Shown one piece after another: positions 33,996 through 45,900 of a stretch of DNA of 64,000 bases. Every line of letters begins with the position of its first letter. Position 1 is the first letter of the stretch. The stretch lies in assembly GCA_007844125.1 (NCBI GenBank), contig CM017568.1, positions 4,055,882 to 4,119,881 of the forward strand. Reading direction: 5' to 3'. The notes under the pieces were generated by a model. That model made no database searches, was not told the origin of the DNA, and worked only from the letters and a program-made list of their open reading frames with translations. A program made the position numbers and the translations under genes. This DNA is from Sinonovacula constricta (Eukaryota > Mollusca > Bivalvia > Cardiida > Solecurtidae).

Positions 33996-34329
33996 CCTAA
34001 TGCTGAACTGGTGTTATGCAGTGTACAGTGCGTCTCCAGATTAGTAACTTGTAAATTAGATTCTAGAAATGTAAAATGTATTCGTTATTTTCGCCCCGCG
34101 ATTTGTAACTTGGAAATTTTATACGCGGGAAATATGAAATTGTTAAAATGTGATGTTGAAATGTGAACATTTTCATATGATATATAAAAGTTCCGATGTA
34201 ATAGCGGTATTCAGCATGCGCGGTGTTGCAATTTACAAATTGACATTTGAGGTGACAAATCCGTGTATTGAAAGTTAGAATTAGTAATTAGAATATTGGC
34301 GGATATCCCCTTCCAAAGTGAATCAAAGG

Positions 34330-36118
34330 ACCGACCAATTTATTGATTGAAAAACAATTTTAAAATATATACACATCCAGTAAGGGACCCAATTTCGACC
34401 TAAGCAGTCAGCAGACAACATTTACTTTAAAGGCTAAGTATTTTTAAAGCTTAAATGGATGTTTTCACAAACTCTGCTTTTTTGTTACATGTATTAGGTA
34501 TATGCAAACTGTCGGATGTATATCTTTAAACATTAATATTGTTCTGTTGGTGTCTGGACTGAAGCCGTTGTGTCATCCTTTAAAAAGGGATAGTCTCGTG
34601 ACAAAGTGACGTGTATGTGTTCTGACGTCGTTCTAAACTTAAAATATTCATGCGTAGACTAGACTATTCCCATGAAATAAATCAGTTCTGTATTTCAGAA
34701 CCCCATGCAGTTGATTGCCAGAAAAACTTTGAGTTGCTTTGATATCATTCAATCTTACATTGCATCCGCAATTTCAGTAGGCCGAGAGTGAGGTTTCACA
34801 GCTAAGTCGGAAAACAACAACAACAACAAACATCACAAAAATAAACAAAAAATCGTGTTGACTTGGCGTCGTGTTATGTCATAAGGTGAAGGGCGATGAT
34901 ATAATCGCCATAATAGGCGTACACACTTAGTGAACTGGGCGTTGTAACGATATACGGTCAATTGTTGTAAGGGATGTACTTGTCTATAATGATTGGGGCT
35001 TTAAAGTCTGATGGACAGAGATCGATGATCCATACCAATCGATGGAATTAACCACCTATACACATGTATATGAAAGAGGTCTATAAGCTGTTTGAATATC
35101 AAACCAACCCGGTCAATGAGGGTGTAAGAATATTCCTCCCCTGATGACATTTTGAGGCTGATGACATTTTGAGGTTTATACTTCCCCCCCCCCCCCCCCC
35201 CCCCACCCCATGACATTAAATTAAAGGTTGTATCCTGCAGTTTAGACGAGACTTATTTTTCTCAAACGTTCATATAAATTAATGAAAAGATCTCACGAAA
35301 TACTGATGATTGATGACCTATATCTCTGTCAAACGTGAAGCATAACACACGTGTTATCATAACAATCATGTATGTCATATCTGAGCCACGCTGCACAGTT
35401 AGCTACTGTAAAACTGAAGTCTGGACACACATTTCCCGCACAAACAATGGAGATCAAGCATGTGTACATCAATATCGGTCTCAATGTAACAATGTTCCAC
35501 ACGATGAAGATGTAATAAAATCAGATGTATTATTACTAAAATGTAAACATTCCTAAGACATTCGTTATAGTATAGTATATTTAGTATAAATTTATAAATA
35601 AAAAAGGATATTTTTTTTCCACAAGCAGTTTTCGTTTTTGGTGGCAGCGATTGACCTCTAAGGCATGTGACCTCTGACCTTGATTATTGATGACTTGTTA
35701 CATATGACTGGGTGTAATTACGTATGTATGCATCCATGAACATTTAGTTTAGCGATTTTTAACTATTTGTTTTCCCTTCGCGCTAAGTGTCGAATAGTTT
35801 GTATTATTTTGTTTTGCAGCACTGATTCTCGATGTTGCACTTAATGTTGTTTTCCTGACTCTTTCGTAAATGCCACTTGGCAACATGCTATAAACATCTA
35901 TATATATTAGCCTGGCGGTTGTTGAACATTGTGTATACATTCGTGCTTGGCACAGTCCGTCGAAGTGTCATTTCAGACAACTCAAGTGATGTACCTTCAG
36001 ATTCGCACATTCCCTAGATACGTTTTAACCCAACCCACACCAAACCAAAGGCGGTCAGATAAAGATGTGGAAGGGTTTGGCCTCCAACACTGTGACAGAA
36101 AAGAGCTTGGGTTTGGGC
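34330..36118. other. No gene seen; poly-C tract
   Basis: AT-rich with a run of 21 C at 35184-35204. No domain is found in the short frames. A 137-residue minus frame (36055-36468) lies mostly over the neighbouring MITE and is not taken as a gene. Confidence 0.5.
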
Positions 36119-36508
36119 AATCGGAACTCCTCGGGTAATTTCGTCCTCGGGACAATCATCCCTCGGATGTATCTGGTGCAATAATACTTAATGAAATCAC
36201 GATCGTTTTGTTCGCCGGAAGTCGGAAGAAGTATATGCCTAAGTAGTTCGCACAAAACATAAACATTGCAATCGTTTGCCAGCTCTGTCTGCTGCGCGGG
36301 GTAAATTAAAATCGGATTATTTAAATTTGAAGCCGCCACAAATTTAAGTTTTACTGGCATCGTAATGTAGTGAGCTGTTACCCGAGCTGGCATCTTTGTT
36401 TTGACGTCTGTCTCAAAAGAAGTTCCATTTAGATAAGTGGCCGAGGTGATCCGACTACCTACATACATCCGAGAGATGATTCGTGAATTATCCGAGGTGT
36501 TCCGATTG
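36119..36508. mobile_element. MITE with CCTCGG-type ends
   Basis: Left end CAATCGGAACTCCTCGGGTA (36119-36138) is matched by the reverse complement of the right end at 36489-36508, CAATCGGAACACCTCGGATA. Length is about 390 bp. An inner copy of the motif is at 36431-36454 (reverse complement TCGGATCACCTCGGCC), so the element may be nested or have an alternative shorter end. A further left-end-like copy is at 38331 (GGGAACTCCTCGGGTAATT). Confidence 0.65.
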
Positions 36509-36875
36509 GGGTCTGAGCTATTTTAGGCATCGCAATGAGCATGGTATTAAAGTTAATTTAACAATTATCATTGAAGTTCAGTTTCTTTTAGATAATTGTC
36601 GAATGGTGTCCTCCTAGTGTTTAATTTACTACAGATCACTCGTGATAGTGATGCGCCAGTTTTCAGAAGTAACTCATTTGCTAACGACAACCTTTGCTGC
36701 TGCACTATGCTACGATAAAGAGTACTTATCTGCTACTTTGTTTTATTCTGTGTTGGTCTGCTACATCTTTTCGCATTTGCAAGCTGCATTGTGTATCTCA
36801 GCATACTCTGTTTCTTTGGTAAACAAGTCCTCGCCAAACGGCGGCGAATTCCTATTAATGCCTGCTACCTTTGTT

Positions 36876-37547
36876 ATTAGCTCACCTGAGCACAACGTGC
36901 TCAAAGGGAGCTTTTGTAATACCGCTTCGTCCGTCGTTCGTCGTTCGTCGTCAACATTTTAGCTTGTGAACACACTACAGCTTACAGTTTTTATCCAATT
37001 CTCATCAAACTTGGTCAGAATGTTTGCATGAAATCTTGGACGAGTTCGTTATTGGGTCACCTGAGGTCAAAAAGTGGTCATTAGGTCAAAACTTAGAAAA
37101 AAAACTTGTGACCACACTAGAGGCCACATTCATAGCCCAATCTTCACCATACTTAGTCAGAATGTTTGTCTGCGTGAAATCTTGGATGAGTATATTATTG
37201 TTTCACGTAAGGTCAAAAAGCAGATCATACTTTAGAAAAACCTTGTGAAAACACTTAGAGGCCACATTTATGGCCCAATCTTCACAAGACTTGACCAGAA
37301 TGTTTGCTAGTATGAAACCTGACATATGTTTTGAAGTGGGTCATGTAGATTCAGTAGGTTACTTGGTAAAATTCTAGAAAATGTTATCAACCCAGTGGCC
37401 ACACCAATGGTATTATCTTCACCAAAGCTTTCTAAAGTAAATAACTCATAATTACTTGATGCATTTGATTTGAACCTACCTTTGATTTGAACCTACTAAA
37501 AGCCTGTGTCATCAGGTGAGCAATTAAGAGCCATTATGGCCCTCTTG
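36876..37547 (+). repeat. Dispersed bivalve-type repeat with internal 140-bp subrepeats
   Basis: Begins TTAGCTCACCTGAGCACAAC, with a perfect palindrome GAGCACAACGTGCTC at 36889-36903. Ends ATCAGGTGAGCAATTAAGAG, then GCCATTATGGCCCTCTTG. CTCACCTGA and TCAGGTGAG form the inverted ends. The interior holds about three diverged copies of a unit near 140 bp, starting near 36971, 37113 and 37251, with TTGGTCAGAATGTTTG and GAGGCCACATT. I recognise this repeat type as widespread in bivalves, from memory. The open frames are not genes. Confidence 0.75.
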
Positions 37548-37629
37548 TAATTGCAAGTTACACTTTATTGTTGCACCTATAGTGTCAAAAGCAGAATGCT
37601 CGATTCTGTTCTTTTTGTTTAATCATTTA

Positions 37630-37745
37630 GTGGAACACCTCGGCCATTTCTACAAGAAGATCTTGTCTGCATGTGCTGATAGCAACAAGTAGAATGTGCT
37701 TGGGGCTTTTTCATTCAGTGTAAATGACCGAAGTGATCGGATTGG
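37630..37745. mobile_element. Short MITE, about 115 bp
   Basis: Left end GGAACACCTCGGCCATTTCT at 37632. The right end read backwards, CCGATCACTTCGGTCATTTA, matches with a few substitutions. It shares its terminal motif with the MITE at 36119-36508. Confidence 0.65.
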
Positions 37746-38656
37746 GCAAATGGTTAATTGCGATTGGCTTATTGCCATGCTTCATATACTTCAAAGTCAG
37801 TAATGTTAAAGGTAGATATTTCGACGCCAAGTAATTAAACTTCAAAAGGAATATTTGCATATTTGTTATGAGCGCAACACACTACGGTAAAGTTTGCACT
37901 AAACAACATAGTTCATTTCCTGAACCTGCTACATGTGTTCATACCACACAATGATGTCTTAGTTTTTGCTGAACATTTAACTAAACTAACACACAGCAGT
38001 AAGTTCAAGTACAGTTATATTACACTTTTCTAGAGTTCGTAGTAAGTAAGCAAGAACAACATATGCTGATCGACGTGTTGTCAGCGAGAGTCGGTTGAAC
38101 CAGATCCCCATTTTCTACCTAGGCATGCAAATCAAGTCTTGCGTTGCGTCGTAAGCCCAGGCCTTAGAAATAATCGTACTGCTTTCTTGCCAGCTGATTG
38201 TTTAATCGATTGCTTTTTTCAATTACTTCTAATTACCGATTCATTACTTTTAGCTGATTGCGTTCCGTGCCAAATGTTCAATGCAGTAAGCCAGGTAAAC
38301 AGACCAACACCACAATAAATAAATACCGTGGGAACTCCTCGGGTAATTCCGTCTACCAGACGACCATCTGACGGAAAAATCGCAGTGGAATTCCGGTTGT
38401 TTAATATTTTTCACACGTGTTTGCACAGAAATCGTTTGATGTTAACAAATTCACAAGACATGCACCTGAACATACATTGAAATTCAATCATAATGTACAC
38501 TTATTTTTTTCGTCATGTTGACTTATGTTCGTCTCGACGATTGAATGTTTGAACTTAATAATTTGACTTTATTTTAACGATTGTACGTACTTCTTCTTTC
38601 TATTTGGTAGACTGGTTCAACATGTAGCTTGTATGTTTTAAGGTGGCATTCAATAC

Positions 38657-38803
38657 TTTGCCGTTATCAAATACTTTTGACGATAGCATGTTTGTGTGCA
38701 TGTGTTGGTTTGCCTTTATCAAATACCTGTTACGGTAGCTTATTTGTGTTTGTGTTTGCCCTATCAAATACTTATGACGAAAGCATACTTGTGTTTGGGA
38801 TCT
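38657..38803 (+). repeat. Degenerate tandem repeat, three units of 45-52 bp
   Basis: Units start TTTGCCGTTATCAAATAC, TTTGCCTTTATCAAATAC and TTTGCCCTATCAAATAC, each followed by a TGACGATAGCAT-like block and TTTGTGTTTG. The overlapping open frames reflect the repeat. A related word occurs at about 39018 (TTTGCCTATATCAAATGC). Confidence 0.75.
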
Positions 38804-39681
38804 ATTTCTGGAACTACATGTGGTTGTTTCTCGCAGCATCATTATTTCCTCGTGCGTTTGCTGCCAAGAATCATTCAGATTGGGCTGACGAGGTAAAATA
38901 GGTTGCGTATACGCAATGTTGATTCAATTCACCAAATGGAAATAATGTGATTTTCTCAAACTGACACTTTTCACAGAGATCAGGATTATATTTTTTTCTC
39001 TAAAAGTGTTACCTGACAGTTTGCCTATATCAAATGCACCAGATCTAGCAATAGTTTTCCTCTTTTTGGGGTAATTAGAGCATCATTTCTGCATAACCTC
39101 GTACGTTAGTCTAAGCAAAGACGATTTTGAACAATGTATAAATGACGTGAAATAATTTTCTCTGAATGTTTCTTTCTTCTAACATCTATAAATAAGGACG
39201 ATAAAGGTTCTGATACAGGCGAGAGTAACAAAGGATATTGACGACAATGGTAACTGTTTCGCATCAAAACGTCACTGGTGTGAGGAGTGTAGAGGTTCCT
39301 GTGACGTAACTAGAGTTTAGTCAAGTCTATACTAGGACGCTACACAACTAGCCGATTTGGGTGATTTGTAATACCGCATTTTAAAATAGTCTCATGTTTA
39401 AATAAAATAAATACGTCTAATGAAACTCTCAGGTATCATGTATACGCACAGGCATCATCGCCTATATGTAGAACGTTTTTCTGTCCGCAGTTTTTCAGAG
39501 GGTTGCCCATGTTTTTTTTAGCGCTTTCACACAGACTTGCCGTTCAGTTTGATGCTGACACACACTGACGGTCACTAAATTTAATTCCGCCATAGGCTCA
39601 GGTTACTTTATGACTGACTGTCGGTTTTAATGTCGGTTTGAAATACTCAAATTCCATTTCGAGTATAACCTAACACATTAA

Positions 39682-39720
39682 CCGGACCTTGTAGCGCAGT
39701 CGGTAGAGCGTTGGCTCCAG
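39682..39720 (+). repeat. tRNA 5'-half-like fragment
   Basis: GGACCTTGTAGCGCAGTCGG, then TAGAGCGTTGGCTCCA, looks like the acceptor, D arm and first half of an anticodon arm, with a good A box. The 3' half and B box are absent, so it is a truncated tRNA-derived element. Confidence 0.45.
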
Positions 39721-42434
39721 GTATGTTGTAATCTGACTTGTATCAACAGTAAAGACAGTAATGCCATAATCATAGCTAAATTGTCCGAGTTGAAATTTTT
39801 AGGCCATAGCAAAATATTTTATTTTAAGCACAAATAGTACAATGTACATTAACATAATAATAAACCTCATCCTCTTTCTTATGTCTAGAATGCCTTAAAT
39901 GCCTCTAGAATTCTTAAATTCATTGCCTTCAGCCGGTTTCGTAGGCAAGTTAGAATAACGAACGATAACTCGTAGCGTAGGAGGATGGTAGACACAAAGC
40001 AATATATGTCTTCCTGCGCCCTAACGGCCTAATTACTCCACACCATTTGTCAGCGGCGTCTAACGATATGTAACACTTGAATTAAAATTTCTGCTCAAAT
40101 CAACTACATACGTGTATGATTATATGTTTTGATCGTAAAATATGTTGTTGACATCCTAGTAAATGGGGTCGCATTCCTAAAATCCAGTCCTGACTAGAAG
40201 TCTGAAGGCTAAATTACGTCATAGGTAAAGTTGGATTGGTTGTCGGTACGAAGATGCAGTTTAGTTAGCAAATGAGAAAGTTAGCAAATGAGAAAGGGAT
40301 TTTTCTGTTTTCTGATTGCTCACATTATAGTGTATAAATACGCCACCTGTTGTGAATTTGCAAGTAGGTGTTTAAATTTGATTGAAGAACTAGCATAAGT
40401 GTGGACTTAATTGCATACAAAGCTCGTGATTATATTACAACAGGTATATTATTGTTGTTAATATTATTATGTCAGCTTTAAGGTGTCTTTTACTTGTTTA
40501 CCTGCTAATCGCTATTCAGCGGCCACGTGGCATTAAGAACATAATACCGCTAAAACTAAAACGAAAGTGGTCTATACGTGATTTTTTATATATTTTTATT
40601 AAAATTTATATCATCGTTGTTTTTTTTAACAATAATGTCTGAGGAAATTTAATGTTCAACTTTAAAAAAAGTGGTTTTGATTTCATTACTTGTGAACAAA
40701 TCAGAACAAGTTTAAATTGATATATTTCGATAGATTTCGATGTTATATATAAACATTCATTCTTTCCTCATTTATCACTTCTGATGTTGTTTTGTTCTTC
40801 GTTTGTTGTCGTTGTTTTGTTGTTGTTGATGTGTTTTGTTTTGTTTTAGAACACAGTGATAATTAATTGAAGCATAGGCGTAACGTGATCGATGTAAAGA
40901 GCACGACGGGCTCGCCGCGAAACCTCGAATGATTAAACGTCAAGAAAGTGTATATTATACAAATAAAGACTTGTATTGGTGTAAGCACGTTGTTGATTTG
41001 ACAGCGTTCAATTGATACAGGTCCAAGTCTGGGGTTCAGAGAGGTTTTGCGTTGTTTACATATTTGGTTATTAACAGTTAATTGCGCTTATAACAGAACT
41101 ATGCAATAAAACGAATGTCACACGTGACTACTGTCCACTCACTCGGGACACCTCTGCTATTTAACGCAAATAAACCACAATATAATATGGGGAAAAGTAT
41201 CCCCTGAAATATCGTTAATACACAGTTGGTAAACAAATCAATGTGTTAAATGACGCATACATAGAAATTATTTAAAAGCAGCAACAAGAGGGAGAAAAGG
41301 AAAATACGGCAAACATTTAGTGATTTCATGTTCTTCGCCGAGATATACGTACAACAATCCTATACTTCATGACATAGTGTACCTATTATTTATAATGCAC
41401 ATCTAAATTTTGTAAGCTTTTGTTTTATAATTGATAAGATATGGTAAAGACAGTTTGGATTTAAAAAAGTATGTGAATGCTATATTTAGAAACCGCCCGG
41501 ACCTTACAGAAACGCATTATGTTTATTATACTGAAGAAGCCCCAATTTGAGCTGAAATTTGCTGAGTTAATACTGAAAACGTCGTTAGCATTTCTTATTG
41601 AATCTCTTAAAGATGTTCAGGGGGTACTAAATGCCACCAAAAGACCGAAGCTAGAATCGAGAATCCTGGGGTATTCATACAACAACTTCTGCAGTTCTTT
41701 CCGACAGGAAAGGGCGGAGATGTGCGAATGATGACGATGACCAGTTGTTTGAGGCTGATTGGCTCAGTCGGACAAGTCTTTCTGACATCTCATAGTAGTT
41801 TTTCGAGGGGAACGTCCTTTTGTTCTTGTCTCGTATTGTGTGTCGTATGATGTATTAAAAGCTACAGAGTTATCACAATGTATGCACATGTTCTTGTGAT
41901 TTTACAGTTTACGTGTTTATTTTTTCAGGTAAAATGCTGCTTGAGAGGGAATCCGTGAACTGTGACTTCGGCTATAGCTGAACACAGTCCGTCGAATAGG
42001 ATGTCAACTTGATCGTCCTATGCAACTAGTGACTCTGACATCACTACTATAACGTCCGAGCAGGAAAACCAGGGCTTACACATCGAACGGAGAGTAAATT
42101 AAAATAACGAAAAAGTAAATGTATCAAGAGAGGAACTTTTGAAAAGTGCTAAAATAAAATAAAAAGTGCTATTTAAACTGTGATAAAAACAAACCAATGA
42201 ACATTGAGTGCTATTTTTCCAAAAAGTGCTGTTGAAAATAATTTAGATATATTACGTAAGGATAAAAGGGTGATTTTATTATAAAAAAAAGGGTCACTAC
42301 AACATCTCAGTTCGACAAAGCAACGTTCGGTTTGCAAAGAAAAGTGGAGGAACATTTGCATTGTCAGGAGATTGTTTGTGTTCAGTTAATAATTTGAAAT
42401 AAACATTTGAAAAAAGCCCGCGCTTGAATACAAG
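39721..42434. other. No firm gene; possible upstream region of the membrane-protein gene
   Basis: AT-rich. An 84-codon frame (41477-41731) has helical composition but no recognisable domain. A pyrimidine-rich acceptor-like site (GATTGTTTGTGTTCAG) ends at 42385, 49 bases before the ATG at 42435, so a 5' UTR intron is possible. No clear TATA box is seen. Confidence 0.4.
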
Positions 42435-42947
42435 ATGGCACCTGGTCCGTTAACCAATCAGCTTCCAGTTGATACTCAGCGATTGGTTCCGAACTGCTCA
42501 ACACAGAGCTTCTATCTGGATGAGAATGAACAAGTGGTGGTAAATATGATGGAGAACGAAGTGACTATCACACGGCCGATAGATCACCGGAAATACTCCA
42601 TGATGTCGTTCAAACCTCGGGCAAAGAACACCAACACCATCGATATCACGATCGGAGAGGGAAAATACAACACAGTTCTTGAGCCAATAGAATGCAAGAA
42701 TTTCACGTCGCAAGACATCCGCAAGAAATCTAATTTTTGTGCCCGTCTAGCGGTTGGTTTTGTATTCGCCTTAATATTCGGCATGTGTGTTCTGTTACTG
42801 GCCACTGTGCTAAAAGATCATACTCAAAAGGGTTCAGATTGTCTTCTTCCGATAACAGGACTGTCGAACTCCACTTTTAATAGTGATGAAAATAACACAG
42901 TAATCATATATAATGAGAGTTCGACGGGGATTTTATCTTTAGGATAA
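42435..42947 (+). CDS. Unrecognised single-pass membrane protein, 170 residues
   Basis: The longest non-repeat frame in the window. The ATG at 42435 lies in a strong start context (CAAGATGG) and the frame ends with TAA. Residues 1-104 are hydrophilic, with no signal peptide. Residues 105-126 (LAVGFVFALIFGMCVLLL...) form one clear membrane helix. RKK and R just before it, at 96-104, suggest the N-terminus is cytoplasmic (type II). The 44-residue tail has three N-glycosylation sequons, at N145, N153 and N160, consistent with an outside location. No catalytic motif is present and I do not recognise a family. It is intact in one exon; an upstream non-coding exon is possible. It could also be the first exon of a larger gene, but no donor site is needed because the stop is in frame. 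Confidence 0.65.
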   Translation: MAPGPLTNQLPVDTQRLVPNCSTQSFYLDENEQVVVNMMENEVTITRPIDHRKYSMMSFKPRAKNTNTIDITIGEGKYNTVLEPIECKNFTSQDIRKKSNFCARLAVGFVFALIFGMCVLLLATVLKDHTQKGSDCLLPITGLSNSTFNSDENNTVIIYNESSTGILSLG

Positions 42948-45900
42948 AGAGCCCGGCCGTGATGACACATAAGTTTGTTTATATATGCAGCCGTCTTTTG
43001 TGGTGCATTTTTTACAACAGAGATGCAATGCCTTTTAAATCTTAATAGTAATAGCCCCTATAAATAGAACACTAAAATAGTTACAAAGTTTTAACACGTT
43101 TTTTTAAAAAGATTTTTAGTGAATTCAACGGATCAATATCAGAAAAAATTGCACATACGTGATAACATTAAAAAGTTCAGAGAAAATGGAATAGATAAAA
43201 ACATAACGTAAAAAGCATCACACAGCCACAGAAATTGTTCGTTTATATAAGCTACACTTCTTGCTACCTGTATGGAGCTACACTGCTTGCTGCAAGTATA
43301 GAAATGGTACTGTAATTTTTAACAGAACATCAAACATAATTTTTATCCATGTGTTCGTCATATATGACTTACTTTGATGTTACACTGTTATTTTTATCGA
43401 ATTATTGTTAATGCTTACAGCCTTTTTAAAGGCTCTGTCTGACATATTGTCTTTATTTAGGTTCTGTTTTCAACTTTTACACACTGCCAAGATAAAAACA
43501 TTTGTTTGTGTGAGAAAGAAATGAAATAAGATTTTATCTAAAAAAAACTAAAATTTGTTATTAAGTGGACCAGATTGCATCGACGATTTTTGGTGAAAGA
43601 AATATCCGAGTAGTTACTTACTGTTTAACATACTTAGTTACTTTCACTCGTGAACCTATATACAAGCTACGTGGCATACTAGTGTTGTGGGAGGTTAATT
43701 AGTGCAGCATTTGCAAGGTTTTCGGAACTTTATTAATTATTCATTTATTATGTATAGAAGCTTCACTTACAGTTTTCATTTATTTAGTCAATTTGTCAAT
43801 CTTTTGGAAGACATGACCTGTAAGAGGCGGACATTGGCTAATATCCGTTACATCGTATTGATTTTAGTTCGTTTGCTTTGTTAAATTGTATTACTTTATT
43901 TACTATTGCATTATTTTGTTTATGATTCATTCACATACGCATCTGCTCTGCGGCAGTGGTTTGACCCAAGTACATCTCTTGATCTCGGGGTCTTCCTAAA
44001 CCAATAATAGCCTGGTGTCGCGATATTGGCAATAATTAAGATGAATAATTCAAAAATAAACAACAATATAAATATACACATGCATGTCGAAATATACGAG
44101 ATCAAGATACAATATTCAGGTATAAATGGGCACCCACGAGCGAGCTGTTGAAGTCGCCCAATATTAGATTCAACTTATTACCTTATTCATTATTGCTTTG
44201 GTGTGAATTCCAGTCGACCAAATATGACAATATTGTATCAAAATAACAAGTATCATCTTGACCTTAAAACCACCATCATTGAAGTTGCATCGAATTGTTA
44301 CCAATATAAAAATAATACTGTCATGATTTTTTGTGTAAGGAAGGTTTGGATCTGATTTTTTGTTTTAATGAAAATAATTTCATGTCTCGGAGCAATTTCT
44401 GTACCTTTGTGTTATTTTCGGGAGTATTATAACTACCTTCGTTGTATAGCTCCCATGCTAACGCTGTAGCAAATGTTAGAGTAGGTCCACGACTGGTTTG
44501 CCCGGTGTCAGGATAATGTGGGTGTGGTATCATGCCATGTGTTCAGGGCATGCTATACACGTTGATGGCACCACTGTATCTTATTGTAGTTGACACCGTC
44601 TCAAGATAACTGATTTACTGTTGGTGGGAGATAAACCAAACAAAATCCCTTCTTCAGCACTTATTATGGACTGCTGATCACATGAATTGATTCTGTCACA
44701 TGATCGGAAACAGCACAATAAGTTTGATTTGTTGTTTTTATTTAGACTGTCTGTTTGTGTATTGATTTTAATTTTAATTATTGTGTAATTTATTGATGCT
44801 TTACTGTTATGATTATTTTATGTTTTGACTTGCTGGTATCGATAGCAATATGTGCCATTTGAATGGCTGTATAACTGTCGGGTATTCATGCATCGAACAG
44901 TAATGTTAGTGAGTTGTTATTGTTCTTTTCTGTCTGACTTGCTTGTATCCATAGTGATTTTTTTTCCATTTTTTATTTAATTATCTATTTTGTATTCATG
45001 CATAGAACATGGAGTTAGTCAACTAGTGGGTAAATGTGAGAAAGAGAGAGAATTTATTTCTCTTTGCTTGTGTTTTTCTCTGGATACAAATTGGTTAGCC
45101 ATTAGCCAGAGTTATCCAGCATTAAGGGAATATTTTAACTACCAGGCTACAATTTAATGTAGCCGCTTGTATCGAAGAAATGCATTTATGTGCTATGTAA
45201 ATACATTTTAGTGGTATAGTTCTATTTAAATAAAGGAGATTCCTTGCTGATTAACCCCTGGGATATTTATATTTTACGAATTTTATTTAGCCTGTGTCTA
45301 ATTGCTACAATTGTACTGTAGCATTACAGTTCATAAGAACGTATTCGACTAGTGGTGCGTGAGTGAGTTCTTTCCAAAATCTATAGTAGATTATTTTTAC
45401 ATGTATGGGTTTTCATTCTGTCGGAATTACGATGTTTGATAATGTTGGACTATGTCCGATATGTTTTTGGCCGGCCAAGTATAACATTTGTGAAAAACAT
45501 TAAAAAGAATGAAATTCTTAACTGACACTCATTTTACTGAGATTGTTTAAGCAGACTACGGTTAACACGTGTAAAGTGTTTATACTATATACAAGTATTG
45601 CCACATTAACATGTTGTTACTTGTTGTTATTATTCTAAATAATTTTATTGCTCTGTTTTGAGAGCTGCGAATATACCATGCTATATGATAGCATGGTATG
45701 CGATAATATCCACTTTTTCTAGTGTGTTATGTCATATTCAAGATTATCACTTTGAAAGCACCGTTTCTATATACTACTTCCAGTGAAGTCATTCTAGTTT
45801 GAGTGCACGTTTGATGGGTTGACATTTATTACACTTTTTTTTGTATTTAGCTTGTAGTAAGAAATTACTATCAAATGATTTAAAGATTTCTCTTTATCTT

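Larger units (their letters stand above)
30418..34325. mobile_element. 3.9-kb segment with perfect 25-bp inverted ends
   Basis: Bases 30418-30442 (TGGAAGGGGATATCC followed by GCCAATATTC) are the exact reverse complement of 34301-34325. Homology continues inward with gaps: AATTTGCAAAGTGCAACAC on the left against 34215-34250 read backwards. The inside holds tracts of CAAGTCACAAATCTC-type words (30550-30660), two tRNA-like SINE pieces and a 48-bp minisatellite. No transposase is visible, so this would be a large non-autonomous DNA element. No clear target duplication was found. Confidence 0.6.

Noticed and set aside
35001..35216. Minus-strand ORF with a poly-Gly start
   Set aside because: The glycines come from the poly-C tract; there is no other support.
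36055..36468. 137-codon minus-strand ORF
   Set aside because: It spans most of a MITE, including its end motifs, and has no recognisable domain.
36876..37547. Coding exon in the TAGCTCACCTGAGC repeat
   Set aside because: The open frames cross 140-bp subrepeats of a dispersed repeat and show no protein motif.
39682..39720. A tRNA gene
   Set aside because: Only the 5' half is present. The T arm and B box are missing.
41477..41731. 84-codon ORF upstream of the membrane-protein gene
   Set aside because: No domain, no clear splice link and no start context beyond chance. It is kept only as a possibility in the intergenic entry.
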